Assembly: GCA_030159075.1 (NCBI GenBank)
Contig: BROG01000822.1
Coordinates: forward strand, 226,501 to 290,500
DNA from: Atrina japonica
Taxonomy: Eukaryota > Mollusca > Bivalvia > Pterioida > Pinnidae
Direction: 5' to 3'
Length of the DNA stretch: 64,000 bases
Shown here piece after piece: positions 21,565 through 32,521 of the stretch. The notes below the pieces were generated by a model that was given only the letters and a program-made list of their open reading frames with translations, searched no databases and was not told where the DNA came from. Position numbers and translations under genes: made by a program. Numbering within the stretch: position 1 is the stretch's first letter; every line of letters begins with the position of its first letter.

Positions 21565-23298
21565 TATCCAATTTGTTTAAAGCGATATGTTATCTACAAT
21601 ACACATCTTACATCGTCCTTGTTTGTACGAATAATATTTATTTCACATACAATCACACACATATATATATAATTTTACCGACATTGCCTTTATGTGTGCG
21701 AATGTTATAAATTACCAAAACGCCTTTATATACATATATAACTGTCCAGATGTTCGTAATGGCTACATGGTTTTTATTTTGACTTTTGTTCGTGATGTTT
21801 GTCATTTTAGCTCCTTTTATATATATATATATAACAAATACTGTACAGTGGTAACTGAAATAACTCATGATCATAACCTTCGCTATTATTATCACAATTT
21901 TGCAACATTAAATAAGTTTTTAAAGAAATTATCCAGATATACGTAATATAGTATCGACTATCTTTACAAGACCCGATGTCTTTTCCCGATCTGCGAATGA
22001 AAACAAAGACTGCAGGAGAGAGAAAAACCGTGGAAATTACAACCCTTGGAATTAAACCTCTGTACAGTGTATAAACTCAGTATCATATTTTCTTTAAAGT
22101 AAGGTTTCAAATGTCAAAGAAGTGTCAGTTTTGTCAGTATTCTTGTTTAAAAGTTGAATCAATTTAATATCATTTATAGACTAAATTGAAATTCAATTGA
22201 TAGCAACTCGAGCCTGATGAATATTAATACCCTCAGTAAGAGGGAGGTTATTATTACAATAAAAAACTGATTTGGTTGGTTAATTTATCTTCTTACATCT
22301 ATTGTTGGCTCGTAAGTGTGCAAATGTCATCATCAATCTGCAGTCTAAGATATCCGATCCTCGGTCGAACCTCCTCAGGTTATAATATAAAGACACGAGA
22401 TCCAGGCAGAAAATGAAATATTACAATTTGTACTCGTTAGGCAGTCTGTTAGGCTGAGTAAAATGATATTTGACGTGCTAAAGATTATCAGCAATGTTGC
22501 AGTTATCAGATTTTGATAGAAGTACTCTGTTTATACAGGATAACCATTGATTTCATCACGGCGAACTGTCTGCAGCCAAATACACTTGTTGACATGTTTA
22601 TTTATTATTAATTATGAAATGTTTAGTAAACAGTGATTTCTTGTTTGTATCACCACATTTGTAACAGAACTAGAATATTTACATTACCGACCTAACGATC
22701 TACAGGAAGCACTGTATATTAACGTTTGACTTAACAAGCGGCAGTACTGTGCATAAGTATCAAAATTTGGATATATATCATTATATGGAAAGAGGCAGAT
22801 GTTATACACAAGCCGGAAAGGGAATACTTAAAGCTTCATTCAAACTCTCACATAACCTTAATTTGTGACATTGTGATTAAGATGTATACTGTGTGCTCCG
22901 AATAAAAAAAAAATACTGTCACGAATTTGATAAACAACATCACAAAAACGCAACTTTAAATTAATTTATGAGGTTGTAACAGATAAAGATACATATATAT
23001 TTATGGGATGAAAGTTATCTGTGACGACGGAGTTGCTACAAGTCTGCAGATTTTGCTATTCCAATACCGGTAGCATGCATTCTGTCGTCTAACTGACTCC
23101 TTATTCCTATCAAAGTTTATTAATGAGTGAAAACGTGTGTTACTGTATGGACTGAAATCACTGCGGTGTAAAGATGTTATACAATGTAAATTCTTCAATA
23201 AAAGAAAGAATCGGTTTCATGCGGAACATTTCATTTGCGTATTACGTATTAGTAATTCCAATGGACTATTTCTATATCAGTGCATAGAAAAGGACACC
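21565..23298. other. No gene recognised upstream of the GPCR
   Basis: AT-rich with short TA microsatellites (21658-21670 and 21819-21832). No promoter elements can be assigned with confidence, and no upstream coding exon for the GPCR was recognised. Confidence 0.5.
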
Positions 23299-24270
23299 AT
23301 GTCTTACATTTACAATAATTCAAACCATTTGTCAACTGAGGGACAACAGTTGTACAGTAGTTTACATTCACTTGATGACAAGCGTTTATTTATAATAATA
23401 GCACTTACTTTGGTAATGTTTTTTCCAATAATTAGTAACAGTGTCGTTCTCATAACGGTATTGAAGTTCCGATGTTTACGTAGTTTGCACGACAAGTTAC
23501 TCATGCATCTGGCTCTTTTAAATGTTTTGATTGTGGCCAGCGTACCATTCTATGCTTCATCAATTATTTTCCCGGAAGAAGTGCTTACCAGGAAATACCT
23601 GTGTTTATTACACTTTTCAATATTCCGTGGAGGTATTTTAGCATCATTATTTATTCTACTCGGTTTAGCTATAGAGAGGTATATTTGTATCATGTATCCA
23701 CTCAAATTCCGCAAAATCAAGAGCCGTCATGTGGAAGCGTGGAGTATAATGTCATTAATAATTGCATATGCATTTTGTCTTATCCCGGTTCTTGGATGGA
23801 ACGAATGGGAGATTCACGGAATTTGTTCCAAACACGTATTTCCTAGTGCATTCAAAATATTGTCGGAAATTATTCTTTTTACTGTATTATGCATAAACGT
23901 TATTATTCATTTGTGTGTACTCCGCGTCGCTTTCCGACAGTCAAAGAAAATATCTTTGCTAGTCCGGAGTGTCCGCCAAAAGCATGATAATAAATTCAGA
24001 AAACGAAGAATATATTCCAAAGCCTTTATAACAGTTTTTATTCTTGCTGTTGTATCGACTGCGTGTTGGCTTCCACAGCTGATAACATTTTCAATTATCT
24101 ACAATGCAAAAATGAATGTTTTGACGCAAAATGTGCTCATAGAAAGTTCTTATATTCCTGTGATTTTAAATTCTGGTTTCAGTCCAATCATATTTGGATA
24201 CAGAAACCGACATTTCAATTTAGCAATAAAGGATTTATTCACTCGTCGAAGACACGACTGTACGCAGTAA
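23299..24270 (+). CDS. Orphan class A (rhodopsin-like) GPCR, intronless
   Basis: Seven-transmembrane receptor of the plasma membrane; ligand unknown. Of 323 residues, TM1 spans about 30-55 with N47; TM2 65-90 (LALLN, with N75 where Asp2.50 is usual); TM3 102-130 with C102 and E126-R127-Y128; TM4 148-168 with W148; ECL2 C176, the expected partner of C102; TM5 186-212 lacking the usual proline; TM6 240-265 with C256-W257-L-P259; TM7 283-301 with N291-S-G-F-S295-P296-I-I-F299, a variant of NPxxY. The tail is short and basic. N6 is a possible glycosylation site. The frame opens at 23137, but ATG 23299 has a better context (GACACCATGT) and removes 54 residues with no GPCR features. The missing TM5 proline and LNSG..PIIFG..NRHF end resemble the melanocortin/lipid/cannabinoid/adenosine cluster, but subfamily is unproven. 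An AATAAA lies at 24430. Confidence 0.93.
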   Translation: MSYIYNNSNHLSTEGQQLYSSLHSLDDKRLFIIIALTLVMFFPIISNSVVLITVLKFRCLRSLHDKLLMHLALLNVLIVASVPFYASSIIFPEEVLTRKYLCLLHFSIFRGGILASLFILLGLAIERYICIMYPLKFRKIKSRHVEAWSIMSLIIAYAFCLIPVLGWNEWEIHGICSKHVFPSAFKILSEIILFTVLCINVIIHLCVLRVAFRQSKKISLLVRSVRQKHDNKFRKRRIYSKAFITVFILAVVSTACWLPQLITFSIIYNAKMNVLTQNVLIESSYIPVILNSGFSPIIFGYRNRHFNLAIKDLFTRRRHDCTQ

Positions 24271-24429
24271 TACACTTGGATGATAAAGATTTCTATTTTA
24301 AGTGTCAAGTAGTTCATGTGCGTACTCCAATATTGTTTCTTTTTGTATTGTAAATTGTAAACTGATAGTATGATACTCTATTTTAAGAGTCTTAATCCAT
24401 AAGGTACTACTAAAAATTTTGCAAAACAA

Positions 24430-24435
24430 AATAAA
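24430..24435 (+). promoter_or_regulatory. Candidate polyadenylation signal of the GPCR
   Basis: Canonical AATAAA 160 bp after the stop codon. In such AT-rich DNA the hexamer is common, so assignment is tentative. Confidence 0.35.
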
Positions 24436-24700
24436 AGGAGACGTGTGTATATTTCCTTTTCCCAATTTCACGTGCTGATAGTGATTATTAGTAGCTGTGA
24501 ACAAAGCTTGGGAATTATCTTGTCGTGCAAGTGACATTGAAAACACTCTGCTTTTAATTTCTTAAAAAAGCAACACAAAGATACAGAAAATTTAAGACAT
24601 AAGATAAGTGCAACGTAACTGTAAAAATGCACAAGACAGTTAGTGTATATGTTGTACATACGCATCCGTTCATAGTACCCTACTTAATAGAATCAAATTG

Positions 24701-24780
24701 GTGTGTTATGTTGTAAATGTTTAATTGACTTGGTGTAAATACTGTAAATACGGTAAATTCAAATTTATAACATGACAGTT
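24701..24780. repeat. Diverged copy of the 8950-9010 palindrome
   Basis: Arms GTTATGTTGTAAATGTTT and AAATTTATAACATGAC are imperfect inverted repeats with the same core as at 8950-9010; the middle contains TGTAAATAC in both. Confidence 0.6.
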
Positions 24781-26374
24781 GTCCGGAAATAAGCCACTAT
24801 TACTAGTAACTGTAGTCAAACATCACTAAATGTCACACGGACATGCAACATAAACGAGGTATGTTTCAGTCGCAATCGCAAAATAGATGACCAGTAATCT
24901 TCACTAACTGAATGATGTACCGGACAAATTTATACTTTCAATGTTTTCCATGGGAACAACCATACACATATAATTTTTGATATACTTGTATTTAAGGATT
25001 TATATTAAATTTCGATTATTATTGTATGTGTAAATTTCATATTTGCTTTAGCTTTAACATGTAAAATAGAATTTGGTTTCATATGATTGTACAATATTAT
25101 GTTTTGTTATTTATTTTCAATATACTGTAGTTTTGAAATATATTATCCCTCGAATATCCCATTATTTCCACGAAAACTTAACACTATTTTGTTGTCCGCT
25201 TATCACATCTAGACCCATGACTAGTTGCACCATGCGCTGTCCAATTTAACTTGAAGTCAAACAATGTAAAACCAACCATGGGTTAAATTTAGCAATGTAT
25301 TGTGACGTTGGGTCCAGATTGGACAGAAATTTCTGTTATTTTATTTTACATAGTTCCGAAATAATTTTATCAATGCATCATTGTCTTCGGTAAAAATTTG
25401 ATCACTGTTTTACAAATTAGAGCATGCAGGGATACATATGTTATTAAGCTTAAACAATTAATGTTTTTAAGACAAATATTTTTCATTTAATTGTCTACAT
25501 TCATATTTGTATTTAAATATTCACTCAGTATAGTTTTTACATTTTAATTGTAATGGTATTTGTTAAATTATCTATGTTCCAACAAAGCACAGTTCAGAGA
25601 CACGAATCAATTTTAGAAATGTTATTTTAAATAGAAGTAAAATTTGAAAATTCAGCAACTAGCAATTATATGGATTTTCGGTATAAATACCAGTGAATAA
25701 ATGTCTGAACACTCAACAAATCAACAAAGAGTCAAAAGTTTAAATCTAAGATTGATCAGTGATCATAAAGCAAGATAATGGAAACAAGATCTGTTCCTTT
25801 GATAACCAAGCAGTTTCTCATTACATTCATTTTAGGTATCAATATCGATTTTTTATAAATTTTGTTGTCAATTTATGTATACCATGCTTCATCTTTCATG
25901 ACTAGTTTGATCATAGTATAAATTATCTGTTTAGTTATCCATTGTATAAATGGTCAAGCTTTTATGCCTAGTAAGATGGTTTATGAAAGATATGTATATC
26001 CCATGTACAGATTATGTGTTTTAAGGACAAAGCGGGAATATCTTTTGACATCACAGTTTTCAGTTGACTTTTAAAAACATTGATATCTGATTGAATCTAG
26101 TTGACAGTTGTTTGTTGTTGACATGTTTGTTATCATTCTTTTATGATCCTGTACAATAACCATTAAAATATTTCATTGATATCAAATATTAGTCTTTCAT
26201 CTAAAGAAAAATCAATTTACGATATTTCGATGATTTTGTTTTCAGAATTTACCAACAGTGCGACGGAAATATCGAAATTTAACATACTGATTTATATAAT
26301 GAATACCTTCAAGGGGGAATGTTTCTTCCTTTTTTATTACGTAGATGGACATACAATTACAATAACAGAAAAGA

Positions 26375-26545
26375 GACATTATTTCAGGCTTAACATTTCT
26401 TAAATTCTTATATATTGTGAGAAACTTTCCATTAATTAATTCATCCCTACTCTATATATGGGTACTGCACTGGACCTGAGCTCACTTTCACAAAATAATG
26501 TGGAATTATAATTTATTTTAATTGCCTGTGTTTAGCTCATATTAG
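26375..26545 (+). mobile_element. MITE family E, partial
   Basis: Blocks AAATTCTTATATATTGTGAGAAA, TATGGGTACTGCACTGGACC and TTGCCTGTGTTTAGCTCATATT align with 15440-15640; both termini are lost. Confidence 0.65.
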
Positions 26546-26547
26546 TA

Positions 26548-26735
26548 CAAATATTATAGACATAATACCAACGTTATAATGCTCAAGACGATATCGTTTC
26601 TGTCAATTAGACTTCATCAGTTGAGCTCCAATTTGAAAAGTATGTGATTTTTACTGAAGATAAAAAATCATATAAGGAAATAACATCAAGGTTGTCGAAA
26701 TCCGGAGTAACCACTGTAAAAAATGACTATCTTAG
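26548..26735 (+). repeat. Family D repeat
   Basis: ATTATAGACATAATACCAACG, then a long near-identical block (CGATATCGTTTCTGTCAATT...TTGAAAAGTATGTG) shared with 13350-13446, ending AACCACTGTAAAAAATGAC. Confidence 0.85.
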
Positions 26736-26816
26736 CTTTAGAAAATGCGTTAACAGTGCCAAATATTACTTTAGTAGTAAAAAGTTGACAAAATATATTT
26801 AGCTATGCGCCTTTAA

Positions 26817-26820
<4 letters not shown>

Positions 26821-26888
<68 letters not shown>
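26821..26888. repeat. (TA)n microsatellite
   Basis: Uninterrupted TA dinucleotide run of about 68 bp. Confidence 0.98.
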
Positions 26889-26892
<4 letters not shown>

Positions 26893-27704
26893 TTTTAGCA
26901 CCATGCTTTTAGAGTGAAATGATATTATCCGTTAATCATCTAAGAATCTAAGAAATTATCAGACTACACTTTTGATTTAATTTGATAGCTCCGTACGAGC
27001 TACATTTTACATTTACCATATTACATGTCATGATAATGGAATTATTATAAAAAGACGAATTTAGGATTACGCCTAGTTTCTGTCTTTTATTTCCCAATCC
27101 CCATTTATACTTAATAACTTCAGAGTCATATTCTTATGTAGCAATTGAGTGATATATATAATTTAATCAGGACAAAATCTCGATTGAGATAGACGCCTAT
27201 GTGATTTCATAACGACTTCAATATGCATTTTGTAAATGGCATGTTACGATACAACCACGCTGTAAGACATTTCAAATTATATTTGATGCAATACTAAGAA
27301 GGTTACAAATTGAAAATACTGGCATATGTATGATGGATTCTTATTTAATGGATTTAAACATAAATATTCATATCTTGACTGGGCAAACATGTAACTGTTC
27401 ATAGAAACAAAGTATTGATATTTGTCTGGGTTGTATATTTCAGAAGAGGTTTTCAAATGTATGTAAGCTTATTTTCAATTTTTATTTGGCGACAAATTGG
27501 TATCTGAGTATGAAGAATAGTGTACAAAGTAAAGAGAATTTGCAAATTATATGTCATTACCGTATCTCGGATACAACACGTACATGTTTGAAATCAATAC
27601 AACGGTTCGGTCTTTAGGAAATATATCAAAGTAAAATAACATTTTGAACCAATTATTCTAAGTTATGTGAAGGTGCATTTCACATTTCCGATTCAAAGTT
27701 ATAT
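26889..27704. other. No gene recognised
   Basis: AT-rich sequence, no supportable coding or RNA feature. Confidence 0.5.
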
Positions 27705-27905
27705 TGTAAATAATGTTTTACGTCACGCACAACAATTTTCCATGTATGGCGGCCACTTTTTAATGGTTGAGGAGAGGTACAGTTACACACAACTGGTACA
27801 TTCTATAACAATAGCAGCAAAGGTTCCAGCGGGGCTCGAACATTCACGGACCAGAAGTAAGAGAATTTGTGATGGATCAGATAACCATTCACCCAGAGAG
27901 ATCCA
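27705..27905 (-). mobile_element. SINE, diverged family A type
   Basis: Plus-strand reading GTTTTACGTCACGCACAACAA, ATGGCGGCCACTTTT, GGTTGAGGAGAGG and AGCGGGGCTCGAACATTC corresponds to the complement of a family A body and B box. An open frame of 86 codons across it (27667-27927) is coincidental. Confidence 0.65.
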
Positions 27906-28324
27906 CCGATTCAATAGAATTCAATAAAATAGAGAGAAGTTCTTTCTCCTCAATATGCAAGTTAATACGTTGTCCACAATACTATTAACACACATGAAAA
28001 TTGTACATGGTCTCACTCTGTAGCACTTTATACAGAATATTCAGCACATTGTCGAACTCTTTTAGAATATCAAAATTTCATACTATTATCTTGTTGTTCC
28101 TTCGCTGTTTTGACGTCACTACCGTGTTCTAATCTGCTTATTGATAAGTAGCTGTATTATCCGACTCAAATCAAATCCAAAAATAATTTTGAATAAAACT
28201 GAATTTCTATTTTATATTTGCAAAACTATTTTGTTCAGAAACTTTTACTGAATGTCTTTAAAAACTATTTGATCACTTGTTGAATTATGGTCGTTCATCA
28301 CTTCTTGTACAGTTCTTTATAGAC
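27906..28324. other. No gene recognised
   Basis: No feature supportable. Confidence 0.5.
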
Positions 28325-28560
28325 CGGGGGTCTCCGTGGTCGAGTGGTTAGGTCAATTCGATGTGAACCATGGTGTCTCTCACTTCTGGTCAGCGGAAGT
28401 CAAGTCAATGTCCCGCCGGAAGCTAAACTAATTATTGAGAGAAAGTTTGCCAGATTAATTGCAGACGGTCAGTGTTCTTTTCCTGGGTACATTAAAAAAT
28501 GACCGCCGCCAAATCACCGAAAAATTGTTGACTGTGGCTTCAAACACTATTCAAAATTCA
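28325..28560 (+). mobile_element. SINE family C
   Basis: Head GGGGGTCTCCGTGGTCGAGTGG, GAACCATGGTGTCTCTCACTTC and CTGGTCAGCGGAAGTC; body TTCTTTTCCTGGGTACATT; tail ACCGAAAAATTGTTGACTGTGGC followed by AACACTATTCAAA. Same architecture as 11705-11955. Confidence 0.75.
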
Positions 28561-29874
28561 GCTTCTATATAGACCGCATTAGATCTACAGACGTTAACAT
28601 TGAGCTATCGGAAAATACATTATCTGAAAACTAACATACCATAATCATGCGTTAATAATGTTTTCACAGGAAAAAATTATTTTGGTTCAAAACATATCAA
28701 GTTTGAATTTAAGATGTTGTTACTTATTTGAAGTAGTATTAAGTCTGTTTCTATCAAGGTGCCAGTACGGATTTCCATACGCTATCTCACTAGATACAAC
28801 TTAGACGCCCGCAACTTTGTTCTTTATTGCAATTAGTATTATCATATTTAGTCGAAGTATGCTTTTACGTGCCAAGTTTAATAATGTTATTCATGAATAG
28901 AAACAAGATATTAATCATCTCGATATACTATTAAGCTCCGTTTTAGATATAACGCAGAATTTAAAGCTATATGTATTTATATATCTAATAAACCTCTAAG
29001 ATATAGTTTATATGCCTTTATTATTTAACTAATATATATTTTGTAAAGTATCCATTTAGGTATTTTACATATAGTGTAGGTGTACAGATGTAGCGTTTAT
29101 TCAGTAGTGCTGTTAATCAGTTGAGCTGGCAGCTTCTATATGCCAAAGGTTTATAACTAGGAATTCCACCTTCCTTTGTTATTATTAAGCATAATACACA
29201 GTAATTAGCTGAATGTATGGTTTAGATTTGATAGATTATAATCTCACGTAACAGGACATGAAGTCATTTACGACCTCCCCAGGTATCATGTTATTGTTGA
29301 GGAAATATAACTGAATGAAAACGTTTATCTAGCCTTGTGCATAATTCATTTTCTTTTTATCGTAATATATTGCCAATAAACAATGTACAATATAGAGCAA
29401 CGCTTAAGACTCCTTTAATGATCTGCTAATTTCTGCAATATATCTATCGCTAAATAGGTTTAATGAAGGAAAAAATATATATTCTTTGATGTTTTAATTA
29501 TATGTAATAATTGATTTATTCCACACAGATTGTGTCTTTTTAAGCTTTTTCGTAAAATATCTATAATTCTGTATTTACATATGTAGTTGAAATACGAAAT
29601 CAAATGAAATTCTTTATATGTACTTATATGAAATGATAACTACTGCATGGAACTGTCATGGTACTGGGTTTGAACATTCAGTTTTGGAATGGAAATGAAT
29701 TTCGCGACTCGTCTCAATTTTAGTTTCAAACGTCTCCGCGGCAGGAAGAAAATACTAGATAAATGATTTTGTTTTATTATGTTTTAAAATGATTTTTTCT
29801 TCACTTATGTTGAGATGCCTATAGCTTTGAGTGAAGTACCACTAATGTTGACATGTGCTATGGACTAACGCTAA
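28561..29874. other. No gene recognised
   Basis: AT-rich sequence, no supportable exon, RNA gene or repeat family. Confidence 0.5.
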
Positions 29875-30090
29875 TACAGTGACGATTCTTCGACGTGCCA
29901 CGCCTACAATAAAGTGGAATCTCGATTTTAAGTCTCATTCGAAATTTCTTGAATTCACCTCGTACGACGAGCGCGTAGCAAATAAATAGTCACAACCACT
30001 TTGTAAAGTCTTTCCGAATTTTATCCATTACTGGCAGTTGAACCCGAACCCTTTCGAAGGCTTTACCGCTAGACCATCGCAAGCGCTCAT
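29875..30090 (-). mobile_element. Degenerate tRNA-SINE
   Basis: Minus-strand head ATGGTCTAGCGGTAAAGCC with GGGTTCAACTGCCA (B-box-like) near 30030-30085, followed by a family-B-like body (GACGTGCCACGCC, TCTCATTCGAAATTTC at 29893-29950). Strongly decayed. Confidence 0.5.
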
Positions 30091-30684
30091 CTATAGATAG
30101 AAATTTATATATAGTAACTATGTTTTTTAAATTAATAGAGAATTGTCATACTAAATTCAATATAAACCATGGAACTAGAAATGAAAGATATCCCAGAATA
30201 GAGCATATCATAACCGTGAAATTTACTTTGGATGCAATTACCCAAAGACATCAACTGTTACTTGTATCGATATCATTGAAATATCGGAATTAAACAAAGT
30301 GGCATTTATTTAAAAAAAATTCATCATAATGTTGTTTGATGTGCACTATGTTCCTTTCATATTTATTTTCAGCACACTTTGACTTTGACACGACCCCGGA
30401 CAAAACTTTTGATTTAAGCAAGTAATTTTAAAGAAATAATTTAGGTATTTAAAACCACATTTTGAGACGACCCCCATAAAAAATCAAGGTTGGTTGATAA
30501 GTGACATTTGTTCATATTTTGTCAGAATGATATGGACCAATATATCATACATCAAAATATCAGCAAAATCTTTTTTAGAAAGGAATAAAGTCCGTCTTTC
30601 TTATTTGAAAAACCTGATTATTTTAGTAATTTGCTTTCGGTTGTAACATCGACTTTTAAAGGATATGACTATGGGGATAATTTT
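30091..30684. other. No gene recognised
   Basis: AT-rich sequence with no supportable feature. Confidence 0.5.
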
Positions 30685-30845
30685 TTTTGTGAGAAATTAT
30701 GCCAGTTTACTCGCGGAAGAAGGGTGATCTCTTCCCGGGTACACTGTAACCACGATCTCTGCTCCATCACTAAGATTGGCGTCCTCCATAAAACAGAAAA
30801 AATTGTTAAGTGTGCCGTAAGTACTATTCAAATACAGAATATAAA
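30685..30845 (+). mobile_element. SINE family C, 3' fragment
   Basis: GCCAGTTTACTCGCGGAAGAAGG, GATCTCTTCCCGGGTACACTGTAACC, GAAAAAATTGTTAAGTGTGCCG and ACTATTCAAATACAG match the 3' half of 11705-11955 and 28325-28560. Confidence 0.75.
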
Positions 30846-30969
30846 TTTCTATCCTGATTTGACTATGGACCCAACCCGTTACAGGTTCATGTATCATCGG
30901 TCAAAAGAGAACCCCGACCTTTCACGGCTCCCTACCATTTTGCTTTCTATTGATTTTGCTATAATAATT

Positions 30970-31446
30970 GGTAACACTGATACATTTGCTAACAACAGTA
31001 ATATCTTTGCTTACAACACTGATATTTTTGCTTACAGCACTGATAACTTTGCTTACAACACTGATATCTTTGCTTACAACAATGATAGCTTTGCTGCCAA
31101 CACTGATATATTTGCTTACAACACTGATATATTTACTTACAACACTTATATCATTGCTTACAACACTTACATAATTGATTACAACGCTTATATCATTGCT
31201 TACAACACTTACATCATTGCTTACAACACTGATATCGTTGCTTACAACGCTTATATCATTGCTTACAATACTACTATATTTGCTTATAGCACATATTTTT
31301 GCTTATAGCACTATATATTTACTTACAATACTGATATCTGTGCTTACAACACTTATAACATTGCTTACAACACTGATATCTTTGCTTACAACACTGATAT
31401 CTTTGCTAACAACACTTATATCATTGCTTACAACACTTATATCATA
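30970..31446. repeat. 21-bp minisatellite, about 22 degenerate units
   Basis: Unit AACACTGATATCTTTGCTTA plus C, with CTTATATCATT variants clustered in two blocks (31141-31260 and 31405-31446). 21 is divisible by three and the unit lacks stops in three plus frames, so frames of 68, 96 and 225 codons run through it, encoding heptads such as NTDIFAY. The 225-codon frame has no ATG start near its beginning and starts in SINE-derived sequence, so I do not call a gene. Confidence 0.95.
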
Positions 31447-32069
31447 TGTCAAGATACATAAATGATGTATATCTACAAACTATGTCATAATACTGTATAT
31501 GTACATCTACCATCTATGGCATAATACCGTATACGTCAGGATACGTGCAATGATGTACATCTTCCATCTGATGTACATGGTCTTTACTATTTGTTATCAA
31601 ATTTGAAGAAAATAGGTACACTTAATATCTTTCATTTTCAGATTTTATTATTTTAATGAACAATATTTACATACTGACTGTAATTTCTTTCATTGCAAGT
31701 ATATAGAGCTGTTGTTTGCACGTTCAGTGTAGGTCGTCACATGAATAGCGTGCTGACCTACTTTTAGACGTATGAATATATGAATATTTAAGAAATCCTT
31801 TCTATCTATTTGTCTTCTATGAAATTTCAATATATGAACGAATCAATAAAGAATAGAACATCGCATATTAATTTATTATTCATTTATCTAAAATTAAATC
31901 TCATACATTACCATAAAACAAACATAAATCATAGAAAATTATCAGAAATACATGACAACGTCTGTAGTACACTGTATAGGCCCATATCGCGATAGATCTA
32001 GGTCATGTTATGACCAGAATCACAGGCCTCAGAAATAAAAGTTCACTTCTTAGTTACAGTTGTAACTTG
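31447..32069. other. No gene recognised
   Basis: Contains two variant copies of an ~75-bp block with CTATGTCATAATACTGTATAT / CTATGGCATAATACCGTATAC (31480 and 31514). Otherwise AT-rich and featureless. Confidence 0.5.
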
Positions 32070-32325
32070 TCAGTTGAACTGTAAAAAGAGAGTTAGGCCT
32101 TGAGCAACTATGTCAATCATATCTGATAAAGAGCTCGATTTGCCTTCACTGAATATTCCTGTCAGATACAACTTGTCACTCACATCGTGTGAAATCAGCT
32201 CCACCTCTCCAACCTTTGCTAATTCTGAGGCCCATCTTGTTTTTCACACGCCTACAATGTCAATGCCGAGCATAAGTAGTGCTCATAGATTTCTTAGTAG
32301 TGGGGTTGTTGACGGGATACTCTGT
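32070..32325 (-). pseudogene. Unidentified coding-like relic with internal stops
   Basis: On the minus strand one frame reads plausibly protein-like for about 85 codons, with only two TGA stops. After the second stop it contains VGEVELISHDVSDKL followed by YLTGIFSEGKSSSLSDM, and it ends at a TGA at 32070-32072. Base composition is higher in GC than the neighbours, and there is no ATG at the start of the last open segment. I do not recognise the family. It could be a decayed gene, an exon fragment or the relic of a mobile-element protein. The 85-codon frame on the opposite strand (32110-32367) is judged a shadow because it lacks any comparable pattern, but that choice is weak. Confidence 0.3.
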
Positions 32326-32521
32326 ATAATTATCGTGTTCATGTTACATAATTATATGATCAGCTGATAAATACACGAAGTGCTGCACAGATGTTTTTTA
32401 CATCAGCCATTGCATTCAATGTTTTTTTTTCAAAAAATGAAAAACAAATCTTAAATTCTTCAATTTACACATCTGACAGTAAAATAAAAAGCCATTATTT
32501 CCTTAATTGATAACATTGCAA

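Larger units (their letters stand above)
24271..26374. other. No gene recognised downstream of the GPCR
   Basis: AT-rich. Holds a diverged copy of the 8950 palindrome (24701-24780). Frames at 24063-24665 are shadows or low-complexity; the 26176-26403 frame has no motif. Confidence 0.5.

Noticed and set aside
23137..23298. Upstream in-frame extension of the GPCR (54 codons)
   Set aside because: No signal peptide or receptor feature; the ATG at 23299 has a better initiation context and gives a normal-length amino terminus.
30631..31308. 225-codon plus-strand frame with NTDIFAY repeats
   Set aside because: Begins with a TTG codon, runs from SINE-derived DNA into a 21-bp minisatellite, and parallel frames are equally open.
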